Assembly (NCBI RefSeq): GCF_003129605.1
Contig: NZ_QBDX01000004.1
Coordinates: 806,001-870,000 of the forward strand
Length of the DNA: 64,000 nt
Reading direction: 5' to 3'
Source of the DNA: Hyphobacterium indicum
GTDB taxonomy: Bacteria > Pseudomonadota > Alphaproteobacteria > Caulobacterales > Maricaulaceae
Shown here in pieces: positions 44,888 to 53,573 of the stretch. The first letter of the stretch is position 1; each line of letters starts with the position of its first letter. A program made the position numbers and the translations under genes. Under the pieces are notes generated by a model, which worked only from the letters and a program-made list of their open reading frames with translations, had not been told where the DNA came from and did not search any database.

Positions 44888-45739
44888 ATGACTGACCAGA
44901 TGCCGATTCGACCGGTCCGCTCCGCCCTTTTCGTGCCGGGATCGCGGCCGCGCGCCATTGAAAAGGCCACCGGGCTGGGCGCGGACATGCTGATCCTCGA
45001 TCTCGAGGATGCGGCAGGTCCTGACGAGAAAATCGAAGCCCGCGGCCGCGTCTCTGAGGCTCTGGAGCAATGGTCCGGCAGCGGCGCGATCCGCGCGGTG
45101 CGCGTCAATGCCATCGGCTCCGGCCTGGAGGGTGGGGATATCGCTGCCGCATGTGAGGCCGATGCCATCGTCCTGCCCAAGGTGGAAACCATAGCCAATC
45201 TGCAGGCCGCACGCCTTCTGATCCCTGACGGCCCGCCCCTGTGGGCGATGATCGAGACCCCGAAAGCCCTGTTTTACCTGCGCGAGATCGGCGAGGCCGC
45301 CGCCCTTCTGGGCCTGGCCGGGCTGATCGCCGGGACCAATGACCTCGCCAAGACGATGAAAGCCAAGGCCCGCGAAGCGCTGATCCCGCATCTCGCCGCC
45401 ATTCTGGCTGCGGGCCGGGCCTGGGACCTTGTCCCGCTGGATGGCGTCTATAACGCCTATACAGATGAGGCCGGCTTCATGGCCGAGGCGCGCGCCGGAA
45501 AGGCGCTGGGCTTTGCCGGCAAGACGCTGATCCATCCCTCGCAGGTGGCCGGTGCCAATACCGCTTTCGGGCCGGATGCGGACGAGATCGCCCGCGCCCG
45601 CCGCCTGGTGGCGGCTTTCGCCCTGCCGGAGAACGCGGGCAAGGGCGCCATTCCCTTTGAAGGCACAATGGCCGAGCGCCTGCATCTGGCCGAGGCCGAA
45701 GCCATGCTGAAACAGGTTGAGGACCAGGATGACACTTGA
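44888..45739 (+). CDS. CoA ester lyase, HpcH/HpaI (CitE/malyl-CoA lyase-like) family
   Basis: A 283-residue TIM-barrel enzyme. RSALFVPGSRPRAIEKA, LILDLEDA with the metal-ligand glutamate/aspartate, VRVNAIGSG, IVLPKVET, AMIETPKALF and KTLIHPSQV are the CitE-family motifs. It cleaves or forms C-C bonds in acyl-CoA thioesters such as malyl-, citramalyl- or citryl-CoA; the exact substrate is unknown. ATG 44888 or ATG 44900 may be the start. The end overlaps the arsC-like start by 11 nt. Confidence 0.88.
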   Translation: MTDQMPIRPVRSALFVPGSRPRAIEKATGLGADMLILDLEDAAGPDEKIEARGRVSEALEQWSGSGAIRAVRVNAIGSGLEGGDIAAACEADAIVLPKVETIANLQAARLLIPDGPPLWAMIETPKALFYLREIGEAAALLGLAGLIAGTNDLAKTMKAKAREALIPHLAAILAAGRAWDLVPLDGVYNAYTDEAGFMAEARAGKALGFAGKTLIHPSQVAGANTAFGPDADEIARARRLVAAFALPENAGKGAIPFEGTMAERLHLAEAEAMLKQVEDQDDT

Positions 45740-46076
45740 AATCTGGCACAATCCCCGCTGCACAAAATCCCGCGAAACCCTGGCGCTGTTACGCCAGAAG
45801 GGCGTTGAGCCGCATGTGCGCGAATATCTGGAGGATGTCCCGTCCGTGGACGAGCTGAAGGCCGTGCTCAAAAAACTGGGCTTTGCCTCGGCCCGCGACT
45901 GGATGCGCACCGGGGAGGCCGATTACCGGGCGCTGGACCTCAAGCATGTCAAGGACGAGACAAAACTGCTCGAAGCCATGGCCGCACACCCCAAGCTGAT
46001 CGAGCGCCCGGTGGTGATCCATGGCGAGCGGGCGGCGCTGGGCCGGCCGCCGGAAAAGGTTCTGGAAATTCTCTGA
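45729..46076 (+). CDS. arsC2: arsenate reductase, glutaredoxin-dependent (ArsC/Spx fold)
   Basis: A 115-residue ArsC-family protein of the thioredoxin-like fold. NPRCTKSRETL carries the catalytic cysteine, and RPVVIHGERAALGRPPEKV the conserved substrate arginines of E. coli R773-type ArsC. Homologues called YfgD/YffB are sometimes of unknown function, so true arsenate reduction is likely but unproven. The ATG at 45729 has GAGGA ahead. It is unrelated to the LMW-phosphatase ArsC in the ars operon at 13.7 kb. Symbol arsC2 is a label only. Confidence 0.82.
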   Translation: MTLEIWHNPRCTKSRETLALLRQKGVEPHVREYLEDVPSVDELKAVLKKLGFASARDWMRTGEADYRALDLKHVKDETKLLEAMAAHPKLIERPVVIHGERAALGRPPEKVLEIL

Positions 46077-46126
46077 GCCCGCCGGGCTGAACCCGAAACC
46101 CCGGATAGCGGCAAGGGCATAAAAAC

Positions 46127-46155
46127 AAAAAGCCCGCCGGTGAGGGCGGGCTTTT
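46127..46155. terminator. bidirectional intrinsic terminator between arsC-like gene and rplS
   Basis: AAAAAGCCCGCC (46127-46138), loop GGTGAG, GGCGGGCTTTT (46145-46155). A-tract and T-tract flank a 7-bp GC stem, so it functions in both directions for the convergent genes. Confidence 0.9.
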
Positions 46156-46203
46156 CTATTCTGTTATCCGCAACTGCGGAACAGCGCGGCGGTACCGGAA
46201 AAC

Positions 46204-46602
46204 CTATTCGGCTTTCTTCTCGCGGCCGTTTTCCATATTGCGGCCGGTCGTGCGCTCGGCGATGCGGGCGGACTTGCCGCGGCGATTGCGCAGATAATAC
46301 AGCTTGGCGCGGCGCACCGTACCCCGGCGGACAACCTCGACCTGCTCGACATTCGGCGAGTAGAGCGGGAAGACGCGCTCGACACCTTCACCGAAGGAAA
46401 TCTTGCGGACGGTGAAGCTCTCCTGCAGGCCGGCACCGGAGCGGCCGAGGCAGACGCCTTCAAACACCTGGATCCGCTCGCGCTCGCCCTCTTTGATGCG
46501 GACATGCACTTTCAGCGTATCGCCCTGATCGAAGTCCGGATGGGTTTTCTCGCCGATCACCCGTGCAGCTTCGTCTTTTTCAATCTTCTCGATGAGGTTC
46601 AT
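46204..46602 (-). CDS. rplS: 50S ribosomal protein L19
   Basis: A 132-residue L19. [15 protein letters not shown] at the start, [60 protein letters not shown] and KSARIAER are conserved L19 sequence; the C-terminal 20 residues form a charged extension. The start at 46602 has AAGGAGA 7-8 nt ahead and overlaps the trmD stop by 4 nt. It sits at the large-subunit interface near the 30S contact. Last gene of the operon, followed by an intrinsic terminator. Confidence 0.95.
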   Translation of the reverse strand: MNLIEKIEKDEAARVIGEKTHPDFDQGDTLKVHVRIKEGERERIQVFEGVCLGRSGAGLQESFTVRKISFGEGVERVFPLYSPNVEQVEVVRRGTVRRAKLYYLRNRRGKSARIAERTTGRNMENGREKKAE

Positions 46603-47309
46603 CGCTTGTCTCCTTGCCGGCGGATGTGGCGTTCCCACAAATCCGGACGTCGCTCCTGCGTCACTTTCTCCGCCATTTCCCGGCGCCAGCTGGCCACGCG
46701 GCCATGATCACCAGACAACAGCACTTCCGGGATCTCCTCCCCCTCCCACACGCGCGGACGCGTATATTGGGGGTATTCGAGGAGATCACCCTCGAAACTT
46801 TCCTCCTCGGCCGAGGCCGGATCCCCCAAAACCCCGGGGATCAGACGCACGCACGCCTCGATGAGGCAGAGCGCGGCCGCTTCGCCGCCGGCGAGAACCG
46901 CGTCACCGACGCTGATCTCTTCCAGCTGCCGCGTCTTGATGACCCTTTCGTCAAGGCCTTCAAAACGCCCGCAAAACACCACAAGGCCGGGGCCCGCGGC
47001 CAGCTCCCTTGCGCGGGATTGGCTGAACGGACGGCCCCGTGGCGTCAGATAGATCCGCGGCCGTTCCTCTTCAAAAGAGGCGTCCACCGCATCAATTGCC
47101 GCTGCCGCCACATCCGGGCGCAAGACCATTCCGGCCCCGCCGCCAGCAGGCGTGTCGTCAACGGAGGCGTGCTTATGACGGGAAAATTTCCGGATGTCCA
47201 CCGTTTCTAGCGCCCATAAACCCTTCTTTTGCGCAGCCCCGATCAGGGAGACGCCGAGAGGCCCCGGAAAGGCCTCCGGAAAGAGGGTGAGAACGCTGGC
47301 GGTGAACAT
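46599..47309 (-). CDS. trmD: tRNA (guanosine(37)-N1)-methyltransferase
   Basis: A 236-residue SPOUT methyltransferase that makes m1G37 in tRNAs reading CUN, CCN and CGG codons. [68 protein letters not shown] and [12 protein letters not shown] are standard. In most alphaproteobacteria trmD directly follows rimM; here a restriction island lies between them. It overlaps rplS by 4 nt and begins 48 nt after the mcrC stop. Confidence 0.95.
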   Translation of the reverse strand: MFTASVLTLFPEAFPGPLGVSLIGAAQKKGLWALETVDIRKFSRHKHASVDDTPAGGGAGMVLRPDVAAAAIDAVDASFEEERPRIYLTPRGRPFSQSRARELAAGPGLVVFCGRFEGLDERVIKTRQLEEISVGDAVLAGGEAAALCLIEACVRLIPGVLGDPASAEEESFEGDLLEYPQYTRPRVWEGEEIPEVLLSGDHGRVASWRREMAEKVTQERRPDLWERHIRRQGDKR

Positions 47310-47357
47310 GGTGCGCGGCGTTTAGCAGAGGGCGGTGAGCTTGGCGAGTCGGGGGTG

Positions 47358-48704
47358 TTAGGGCACTCCGGCCGTGCTCATCATTTCTGGTGGCAGGGTG
47401 ACCTTGTCTTCGCCGACATCAAGAATGCCCAGCATCATTCGAGCGATACAGGCTCGCTGGTTCTCCCGGGGCGTGGTCAAATCATGCGTCGCGACATTCA
47501 GCCGCTCATCGGCATTGGCAGAACCGATTGTGTATGACCGGACCTCAGGACCAGCCTGCAGTCCGCCATGATGTGGATACAGCAACATGACCTGCTCGGC
47601 TTCGTAGAGCTGGCTGTAAGCCATCAATTGATAGACATCTGACTGGCTGATGCCCAGCTTGGGATCCTGGCTCTGCGGAAACAGCCGCTTCCACTTGGTA
47701 TCGATGACCAGCCTGATCTGACGGCCCTGAGACACCAGAATGTCCGGCCGGGTCTGGAACCGGCCTTTTTCGCCCTCGTAGAGACAATTCCGCAAGCCGC
47801 CCTGGGACGCCACCCGATACCCTGTTCCAGCCAGCGCACGTTTCAGCAAACGGGCAATATAGGCTTCGAATAGCATGTTCATTTCGAACAACAGCGCGTG
47901 CCCATCAACCAGACCCGACTGTGTCTGCTGATACCGGTCCGTCAGGAAAAGCCGGGCGAAGGAGAGCAGATCACGCCAGCGCTCATTGGTTCGGTCAATG
48001 ACAATCCTGTCCCACCGCAGCGCCGCAGCGGAAACGGCTGTTACGTCCGAATAGATGAAGCTCAATTCCCGCAGGATTTTCGCCGTATCTGGAGACTGGC
48101 TCAGCCGGGAGAGTTTGGTCACAACCGCCTTCATCACCTGATTGAGCGCGTGGTCCGGCGAAAGATCATCAAAAGTGCAGGCTAGGATCTGCGGCGAGGC
48201 GGCCAGCCGCGAGAACTGCCGGGTGATATCGAGCCGTCCCCGCATCGCAGGCAATTCATCTTGATGTTCTAGATATTGGCGCGGCATGCCCCGGCGGACG
48301 GCGTCCATCAACTTCCGGCCAAACAACCGGATCAGAATTTCCAGCACAGTGTCGCGTTGCCAGCCCAGCTTCGCGACAGGCCCGGACTCAACCGGCAAGT
48401 CATAAACCACAGCCAGCATGTGAATCAGCCGCTCGCGAAGAACCGAATCTGCGACTTCGCTTTCGCCGCCGCTCTCGATCTTCGGCAGGATTTCCAGCTG
48501 GCATCCGGGCGCCGAAATAACGCCGACAACCCCTTTGGCCCGCAGGGATTTCCGACCGTGGTCCAGTACGCCCGTGCCGCTTTTCCCGGCAAAGCCCGAT
48601 TGCCGCGCTGCAGCCGCCAGCCGGTCGGCCTGTGTTTCGGGGATCGTGGCATCATCGTCGCCATAACCGATCCGCTGCCACTCACGAACAGTGCGGCGGA
48701 TCAT
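47358..48704 (-). CDS. mcrC: McrC family restriction endonuclease subunit
   Basis: A 448-residue McrC. N-terminal LRAKGVVGVISAPGCQLEILPKIE and MRGRLDITRQ are the DUF/McrC-N features; the C-terminal PD-(D/E)xK nuclease shows RPDILV then LVIDTKWKRLF near residue 338. The pair is a type IV system: McrB recognises modified DNA and hydrolyses GTP, McrC cuts. It overlaps mcrB by 4 nt and is read in the order mcrB-mcrC. The stop is followed after 48 nt by trmD, so the module could be read from upstream and read through. Confidence 0.9.
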   Translation of the reverse strand: MIRRTVREWQRIGYGDDDATIPETQADRLAAAARQSGFAGKSGTGVLDHGRKSLRAKGVVGVISAPGCQLEILPKIESGGESEVADSVLRERLIHMLAVVYDLPVESGPVAKLGWQRDTVLEILIRLFGRKLMDAVRRGMPRQYLEHQDELPAMRGRLDITRQFSRLAASPQILACTFDDLSPDHALNQVMKAVVTKLSRLSQSPDTAKILRELSFIYSDVTAVSAAALRWDRIVIDRTNERWRDLLSFARLFLTDRYQQTQSGLVDGHALLFEMNMLFEAYIARLLKRALAGTGYRVASQGGLRNCLYEGEKGRFQTRPDILVSQGRQIRLVIDTKWKRLFPQSQDPKLGISQSDVYQLMAYSQLYEAEQVMLLYPHHGGLQAGPEVRSYTIGSANADERLNVATHDLTTPRENQRACIARMMLGILDVGEDKVTLPPEMMSTAGVP

Positions 48705-51562
48705 GAGTCGTCCAGTCCGGAATAGTCAAAACCCTCCGCCTCCGGGCGGATCGACCATCTGAATTGCGGAGAGGCATCAACGTCCTCAAATCCGGGCGGC
48801 GGATGGAGGATGATCCGGTTCAGAAATCCGCCCCGGATTTCGTTTTCACCCGGTTCCAGATCGCCCAGCACAGCGGCGATCTTTGACCAGTCCTCGAAGA
48901 AATACTCGGCAAGCAGCGGAATCACCTTGTGCCGCATGACGCCATCGACCTCCGCCCGCGACCGGCATCCGGTGAAATAGGCATGCCCGATCTGATGTTC
49001 GCGATCATAAAGGTATTCAATCCTGGCATTCAGGGTTTCGAGAATGACGGGCAAATTCCGACCACATGCCTCTGCAGCTTCGTCCAGAATCGACGGGTCC
49101 GGCATCATTTCTCTGAAGGTGAACCGCCGCCGGAGCGCGGTGTCCAGCAGAGCAATTGACCGGTCCGCCGTATTCATCGTGCCAATGATATGAAGGTTGG
49201 AAGGCACCCCGAATGGCTGTTCCGAATATGGTAGGCGAACCCTAAGGGCATTGGGTTGGCCGAGGCGTTTGTCAGCCTCCAGCAGGGTGATCAGCTCGCC
49301 GAACACTTTCGAGATGTTTGCGCGATTGATCTCGTCAATGATTAGCACAAAGGGTTCGGGTTCGGATGAAACGCCATCCTCGCGCTGGCTGTTGATATAG
49401 CGCTCCAGAGCGGCAGTGTTCAGCCGTCCGGCCTTTAGACTGTGAATGGTCGACTGGGTGAAATTGGTGTCGTGAATTTCAGTGGCGGGAACACCTTCAC
49501 GGTCAACCCAAAGCCAGTTTACGGGCCTGCGATGCGCATACCCGCCTTCTTCCCGGGGCCGGAACTGGTAATCGCCTGTGATCTCTCCAATCGCCCGGAA
49601 ATAGTGATTGCCTTTTGATACAACGATCAGGTCGCCTTCGGCCATTTCGTTCCGGAAAGTTGCCGGCATTCGAACCGCGCCAGAGCTGTTATTGTTTGCT
49701 TCGAATTCCGGGGCCTGCTCCTTGACCGCTTTCATGATCTCGTGGCGGTCGGCGTATTTTTCGTCCGTCCAGTCGATATCGGCATACCCCAGAATGGTGC
49801 AGCCCTCATCGATGGCTTCCTCGAAAAGGTGCGCGTTATCAGGATTGCTCGCCTCACCGATCGACATTTTGAAAACCCGCCTGCCTTCGAGCGTTATCGC
49901 GTCGGCACCCAGCCGCCGTCCGCGACTGGACTCCGCCCGCCTCGCAATCCGTCTGAATATGCCGGGCTTGGTCTCCAGCCTGAATCCGGACGCGTTGGTC
50001 TCCTCGCCTTCACTTGATCCGGTTTCGGGCCGGCGGCCTTCGACAAAATCCTCGTAGGACATGGACTGGTGGAAAGTCACAAACTCGATGCGACCGGCTT
50101 TGACCAGCTCCTGATAGGCCTCCATCACCGCCTCGCGGTCATCGGGCACATCCACCCCGCAAAGGCGCAAGGCCTCAGCGGCGGTCGCATAGGTCTTTCC
50201 GGTTCCGGGCGGGCCGTAAAGAATGAGGTTTTCGGGACGGGTCGTCATGTCGTTCTCCCGCGCTTGTTCAAGAGACAAGGCGTCTTCCGGTTTGAGTCCG
50301 GCGCTGAAATGCTGGTGAGAGGCGATCCAGAGAAAGCCCTGGATGTCCAGCCAGTCCTGGGGATCCCAGCCCCAATCATCGCGCATGATTTCAAACAGCT
50401 GCGCAAAAACGGATCGGAAGCGCTGATAGTCTGTGGCCATGTTTCGCAGGCCGCCGGAAAACAGCTTATTTCCTGTCAGGAAGCGCCATGCCCAATCAAA
50501 ACGGGTCACCTTGACCGGAGCGGCCTCCATGGGGCGGACCATGGCAAGAGCCGAGAAAAGAATATTGACCCGTTCGCCTTGCGTGATGTGGCGGCCGCCT
50601 TTCGTCTCAAGCCCTCCGAGGGCCTCAAAGGCCATCTGTAGCGAGTCGCCAGCGTCCTCTTGCGACCGCACAAGCTGCCCGATGATGCGGTGGAATTCGC
50701 CGAGCTGGTCCGGCCCCGCCTTGGCGACCGAATCTTCAGTTTGCCAGCGGACAAACGGACTGTCCTTGCCGGCAGTTTTCATAATCTCGAAAACCTGTTT
50801 GCCGAGGTCTTCATCATCCGGCGCTTCGGCCAGAACGGCCTGCACACGGTCCATCGCGGCAAGTTTGTAGGCTTTCTCGCCGCGCGCCCAACCCTCTCCG
50901 GGATTGGTGAAACTCTTGAAATCCGGGCTCTCCGCCAGAAAGGCGCGCCGCATCTTTTCGAGGGCTGCACGGTCAATGACATCCGCGGCCAGATTGAACC
51001 GGAATACCGTCGCGGAGCTCTGATCCTTGCCCAAGCGTTCCGGTTCCGGGATTTGCGCGATATCCTGAAATTTTCTACCGGCCAGCGCCTGACAGATATT
51101 TGGCCAGGCCTCATTCAGGCCCAGCGCGCTGTTGACTTCGCTGACCCTCACTTCGGCCTCGCGCTCGCCGCGTAGCCGCGCCGGCGTGATGATGTCATCG
51201 AGCACATACTGGCGAATCCGGTCGGCATCTTTCAGACGCCCCGGCGGATCGCCGGCCAGAAAGCGGCCATACTGCGCCAGCCAGCTCGACCAACTGGTCA
51301 ATCGGCCGACCGGTTTTTCCGATTCCCGCATCAGAATCTGGAAATCGTGGCCGCCCGATTTGAAATCATCCCGCAGGGCCTTCAGGCGTTGCCGCAAGCT
51401 TTCAAATTCGTCGGCCTGCCATGCCTCCCCCAGGTCGGCGTAGGAAAATCCCAAGGCATCAAGATTTTTCTCGATCGTGCGCACCGCATAGATACGGGTG
51501 CGCGCGGCTTTCGGCGCAATGCCTCTGCGGTCCAACCATTCCCTGAAGCCGTCTTCTCTCAT
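48701..51562 (-). CDS. mcrB: McrB family AAA+ GTPase with inserted EVE/PUA-like domain
   Basis: A 953-residue protein. Residues 1-110 resemble a helical SAM-like region; residues 110-430 are a probable DNA-recognition region of unknown fold; the AAA+ domain starts with LILYGPPGTGKT (Walker A, about 447-457), MSYEDFVEG (about 501), Walker B FVLIIDEINRANISKVFGEL (about 738-757), and ends with MNTADRSIALLDTALRRRF (about 796-814), the McrB motif. Between residues about 545 and 710 an EVE/PUA-like domain is inserted: VFKMSIGEASNPDN, GCTILGYADIDWTD, LIVVSKGNHYFRAIGEITGDY, VNWLWV. PUA/EVE domains bind modified bases, so it may read modified DNA or RNA. The start ATG 51562 has only a weak AGAG ahead. 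Confidence 0.9.
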   Translation of the reverse strand: MREDGFREWLDRRGIAPKAARTRIYAVRTIEKNLDALGFSYADLGEAWQADEFESLRQRLKALRDDFKSGGHDFQILMRESEKPVGRLTSWSSWLAQYGRFLAGDPPGRLKDADRIRQYVLDDIITPARLRGEREAEVRVSEVNSALGLNEAWPNICQALAGRKFQDIAQIPEPERLGKDQSSATVFRFNLAADVIDRAALEKMRRAFLAESPDFKSFTNPGEGWARGEKAYKLAAMDRVQAVLAEAPDDEDLGKQVFEIMKTAGKDSPFVRWQTEDSVAKAGPDQLGEFHRIIGQLVRSQEDAGDSLQMAFEALGGLETKGGRHITQGERVNILFSALAMVRPMEAAPVKVTRFDWAWRFLTGNKLFSGGLRNMATDYQRFRSVFAQLFEIMRDDWGWDPQDWLDIQGFLWIASHQHFSAGLKPEDALSLEQARENDMTTRPENLILYGPPGTGKTYATAAEALRLCGVDVPDDREAVMEAYQELVKAGRIEFVTFHQSMSYEDFVEGRRPETGSSEGEETNASGFRLETKPGIFRRIARRAESSRGRRLGADAITLEGRRVFKMSIGEASNPDNAHLFEEAIDEGCTILGYADIDWTDEKYADRHEIMKAVKEQAPEFEANNNSSGAVRMPATFRNEMAEGDLIVVSKGNHYFRAIGEITGDYQFRPREEGGYAHRRPVNWLWVDREGVPATEIHDTNFTQSTIHSLKAGRLNTAALERYINSQREDGVSSEPEPFVLIIDEINRANISKVFGELITLLEADKRLGQPNALRVRLPYSEQPFGVPSNLHIIGTMNTADRSIALLDTALRRRFTFREMMPDPSILDEAAEACGRNLPVILETLNARIEYLYDREHQIGHAYFTGCRSRAEVDGVMRHKVIPLLAEYFFEDWSKIAAVLGDLEPGENEIRGGFLNRIILHPPPGFEDVDASPQFRWSIRPEAEGFDYSGLDDS

Positions 51563-51676
51563 GTCTCTGGGCTCACGAAGTGCTAAATTCGTCGGCGATT
51601 TTAGACGAGAGAATGAAGTTGTCTCTTATTAGTGCGCGAAAAGTGTGTTCCCGCCTTAGTTCAATCATCCCCGCCC
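51563..51676. other. AT-rich gap before mcrB
   Basis: 114 bp separating the upstream exported-protein genes from mcrB, visibly richer in A+T than its surroundings. It probably holds a promoter for mcrBC, but I see no convincing -35/-10 pair (TAATAA and TAAAAT are possible -10 boxes). No terminator hairpin is seen, so read-through from rimM remains possible. Confidence 0.4.
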
Positions 51677-52309
51677 CTACCCACAAAGCTGCGGCAGGGG
51701 CCGCGTATCGGGCGTGATTGCGTTGTCATTGTTGTAACGCCCGCCGGTCACATCGATGGCGGTCGAGACGACGCGGACCTCGTCCTGGAAGCAATACGCC
51801 GCCGGTGCCGGCAAAAACCGCGTGTTGCGGATCACCTCCTCAACCATGTTTTCACCTGCGCGGATGGCGTGTCCGGGTCCGACGCTGCCATCGACATAGC
51901 AGGTTACGCGCGGCGATGCCGGGCGCCCGCGAAAATCGGGCTCGGTGGCCCAGGAACAGGACAGGGTGCGGTAGCCGTCCATCATCATGCGCACCGGCAT
52001 GGTGGCCGGAATGGAAATTACCATCTGCCCCGGTACGGCCTGCCAGCTGCCATCGTCTGCACGCCGGAAGCGGACCTCACGGGCGGTCAGCAATCCGGCA
52101 TGACGGATACGGCCCGTGTCCATGAGGCTGACCGTTCTTTCCGCAACCGCCTGCAGGGCGGCGGCATCCCCGGCATCGGGCGGACAGCCGACATCGACCT
52201 CGATGATGCGGTATTCATCGCCCCGGCGGCGCGTTTTGACATCCAGGATACAGGCCGTTTCGGCCGGCTGGGCAGATTGCAATAGCAGGGCAAGGGCCAG
52301 TTCAATCAT
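51677..52309 (-). CDS. hypothetical exported protein, third of three
   Basis: A 210-residue protein. The start MIELALALLLQSAQPA is a short secretion signal, giving a periplasmic product. The mature part has pairs of cysteines (ACILDVK, VGCPPDAG, LSCSWATE, VTCYVDGS, YCFQDEV, LCG) and a segment VTCYVDGSVGPGHAIRAGENMVEEVIRNTRF that recalls TonB C-terminal domains weakly. The ATG at 52309 has GGAGG 7 nt ahead and sits 2 nt past the preceding stop, while the longer reading starts at a TTG. Function unknown. Confidence 0.65.
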   Translation of the reverse strand: MIELALALLLQSAQPAETACILDVKTRRRGDEYRIIEVDVGCPPDAGDAAALQAVAERTVSLMDTGRIRHAGLLTAREVRFRRADDGSWQAVPGQMVISIPATMPVRMMMDGYRTLSCSWATEPDFRGRPASPRVTCYVDGSVGPGHAIRAGENMVEEVIRNTRFLPAPAAYCFQDEVRVVSTAIDVTGGRYNNDNAITPDTRPLPQLCG

Positions 52310-52311
52310 AT

Positions 52312-52920
52312 TCAATCCTCCCCGGCCTCCGAACAGAAGGGAATGTCTGGAAACTCCGGAGCGCCCGCTTGGTCCTGTTCGAATGAATACTGATAAGTCA
52401 TGGCTGCAGGCGCATCATGATTGACGTAATAGGTCCGCCTTATCGCCCGCCGCATCTCGTCAATGAACCGCCCCCTCATCTCGCTGGCCCGGCAGCTGAT
52501 ACAGATATTCCGAGGCTGACCTTCAACAATATCATAGGATGCCGAACAGGCCGCCGTGACACCCATCCGGCGGGCATAGTCAGGATACTCAGGTTCTATC
52601 TGAGTGATCACTCCGGGCTGCAGGCGCCACCAGACAAAATCCCCGTGATCTTCAAAGCGGTAATAGACTCGCCCCTCATTGTCCCGGCGGTTGATGTCCA
52701 TCAGGGCCGGCTGCGCATCGCGAAGCTGGGCATACGATTGTTCACGCATGGCCTCGGCATTCTCGACGTCCGGACAGTCGGAGCGAATCCGCACGGGATG
52801 CCCGTAAAGCATGTCAAAGCGGACATCGCAGTATGCAAGGCCGGGATCGCCTTCCACACCAACGCCCTGGAGTGAGGAAGCGAATAACATCAAACTTGCC
52901 GGCAGCGTCCCGATCATCAT
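52312..52920 (-). CDS. exported TonB-C-like protein, second of three
   Basis: A 202-residue secreted protein. After a signal peptide the mature part contains YCDVRFDMLYGHPVRIRSDC-like early pattern, QPGVITQIEPEYPDYARRMGV and ACSASYDIVEGQPRNICISC, then RASEMRGRFIDEMRRAIRRTYYVN. The EYPDYARR...G...YDI...GxxxNI pattern is that of TonB C-terminal domains, but two cysteines replace usual residues. Its tail CSEAGED matches the CADSGED of its neighbour, so they are duplicates. The ATG at 52920 shares one base with the preceding stop. Confidence 0.68.
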   Translation of the reverse strand: MMIGTLPASLMLFASSLQGVGVEGDPGLAYCDVRFDMLYGHPVRIRSDCPDVENAEAMREQSYAQLRDAQPALMDINRRDNEGRVYYRFEDHGDFVWWRLQPGVITQIEPEYPDYARRMGVTAACSASYDIVEGQPRNICISCRASEMRGRFIDEMRRAIRRTYYVNHDAPAAMTYQYSFEQDQAGAPEFPDIPFCSEAGED

Positions 52921-53519
52921 CAATCCTCCCCGCTATCGGCACAATCCGGCACATCGGGAAATCCCGGCGAGGGGTTTTCGGGATGCGGAAAATCCACCCG
53001 GTAGGTCTGCGGCAGGGGCGTGCCCGTATTGACGTAATGCGAACGGCGGATGGCGCGCCGCATCTCGCGGATGAATTCGCCGCGGAAATCGCTCGCCCGG
53101 CAACGGATGCAGATATTCTCCGGCACGCCTTCAATCACGTCATAAGTCGCCGTACAGGCCCCGCTGACCGCGCTGCGATAGGCATTCAGCGGATAATAGG
53201 CATTGATGCGCGAAATCACGCCGGGCTGGACGCGCCAGACGGTTTCGCCATCAACCTGTTCGGGACGGAAGAAGACCCGGCCGGTCATGCCGCGCACGCT
53301 GAGATCATTCAGGACGGGCGTTGCGTCTCTGATCTGGCGGCGCACCTGGTCTTCCATCAATTCGCGGTTTTCAACATCCGGGCAGTCGGGAACAATGCGG
53401 AAGGCGCGCCCGCTGCGGGTCTGGAAAACCGCATCGCAATAGACAGTATCGGCCGCGGGGGCCGCCCCCTCCGGTGGCACAAACGCCGCCGACAACAGAA
53501 GGCCCAGAATCCACACCAT
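52920..53519 (-). CDS. exported TonB-C-like protein, first of three
   Basis: A 199-residue secreted protein beginning MVWILGLLLSAAFVPP. Its C-terminal part has VQPGVISRINAYYPLNAYR, GACTATYDVIEGVPENICIRC and ASDFRGEFIREMRRAIRRSHYVN, the layout of a TonB C-terminal domain. It is 54 nt downstream of rimM in transcription order and has GGGGAGAG ahead of its ATG. It is a clear paralogue of the next gene, sharing phrases RIVPDCPDVEN/RIRSDCPDVEN and the final GED. No energising helix or TonB N-terminus is present, so it is not a functional TonB. Confidence 0.7.
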   Translation of the reverse strand: MVWILGLLLSAAFVPPEGAAPAADTVYCDAVFQTRSGRAFRIVPDCPDVENRELMEDQVRRQIRDATPVLNDLSVRGMTGRVFFRPEQVDGETVWRVQPGVISRINAYYPLNAYRSAVSGACTATYDVIEGVPENICIRCRASDFRGEFIREMRRAIRRSHYVNTGTPLPQTYRVDFPHPENPSPGFPDVPDCADSGED

Positions 53520-53573
53520 GACACACTCTCCCCTGTGCTGGAGTACAACCCTAGCAATACAGAACGGGGCGTG

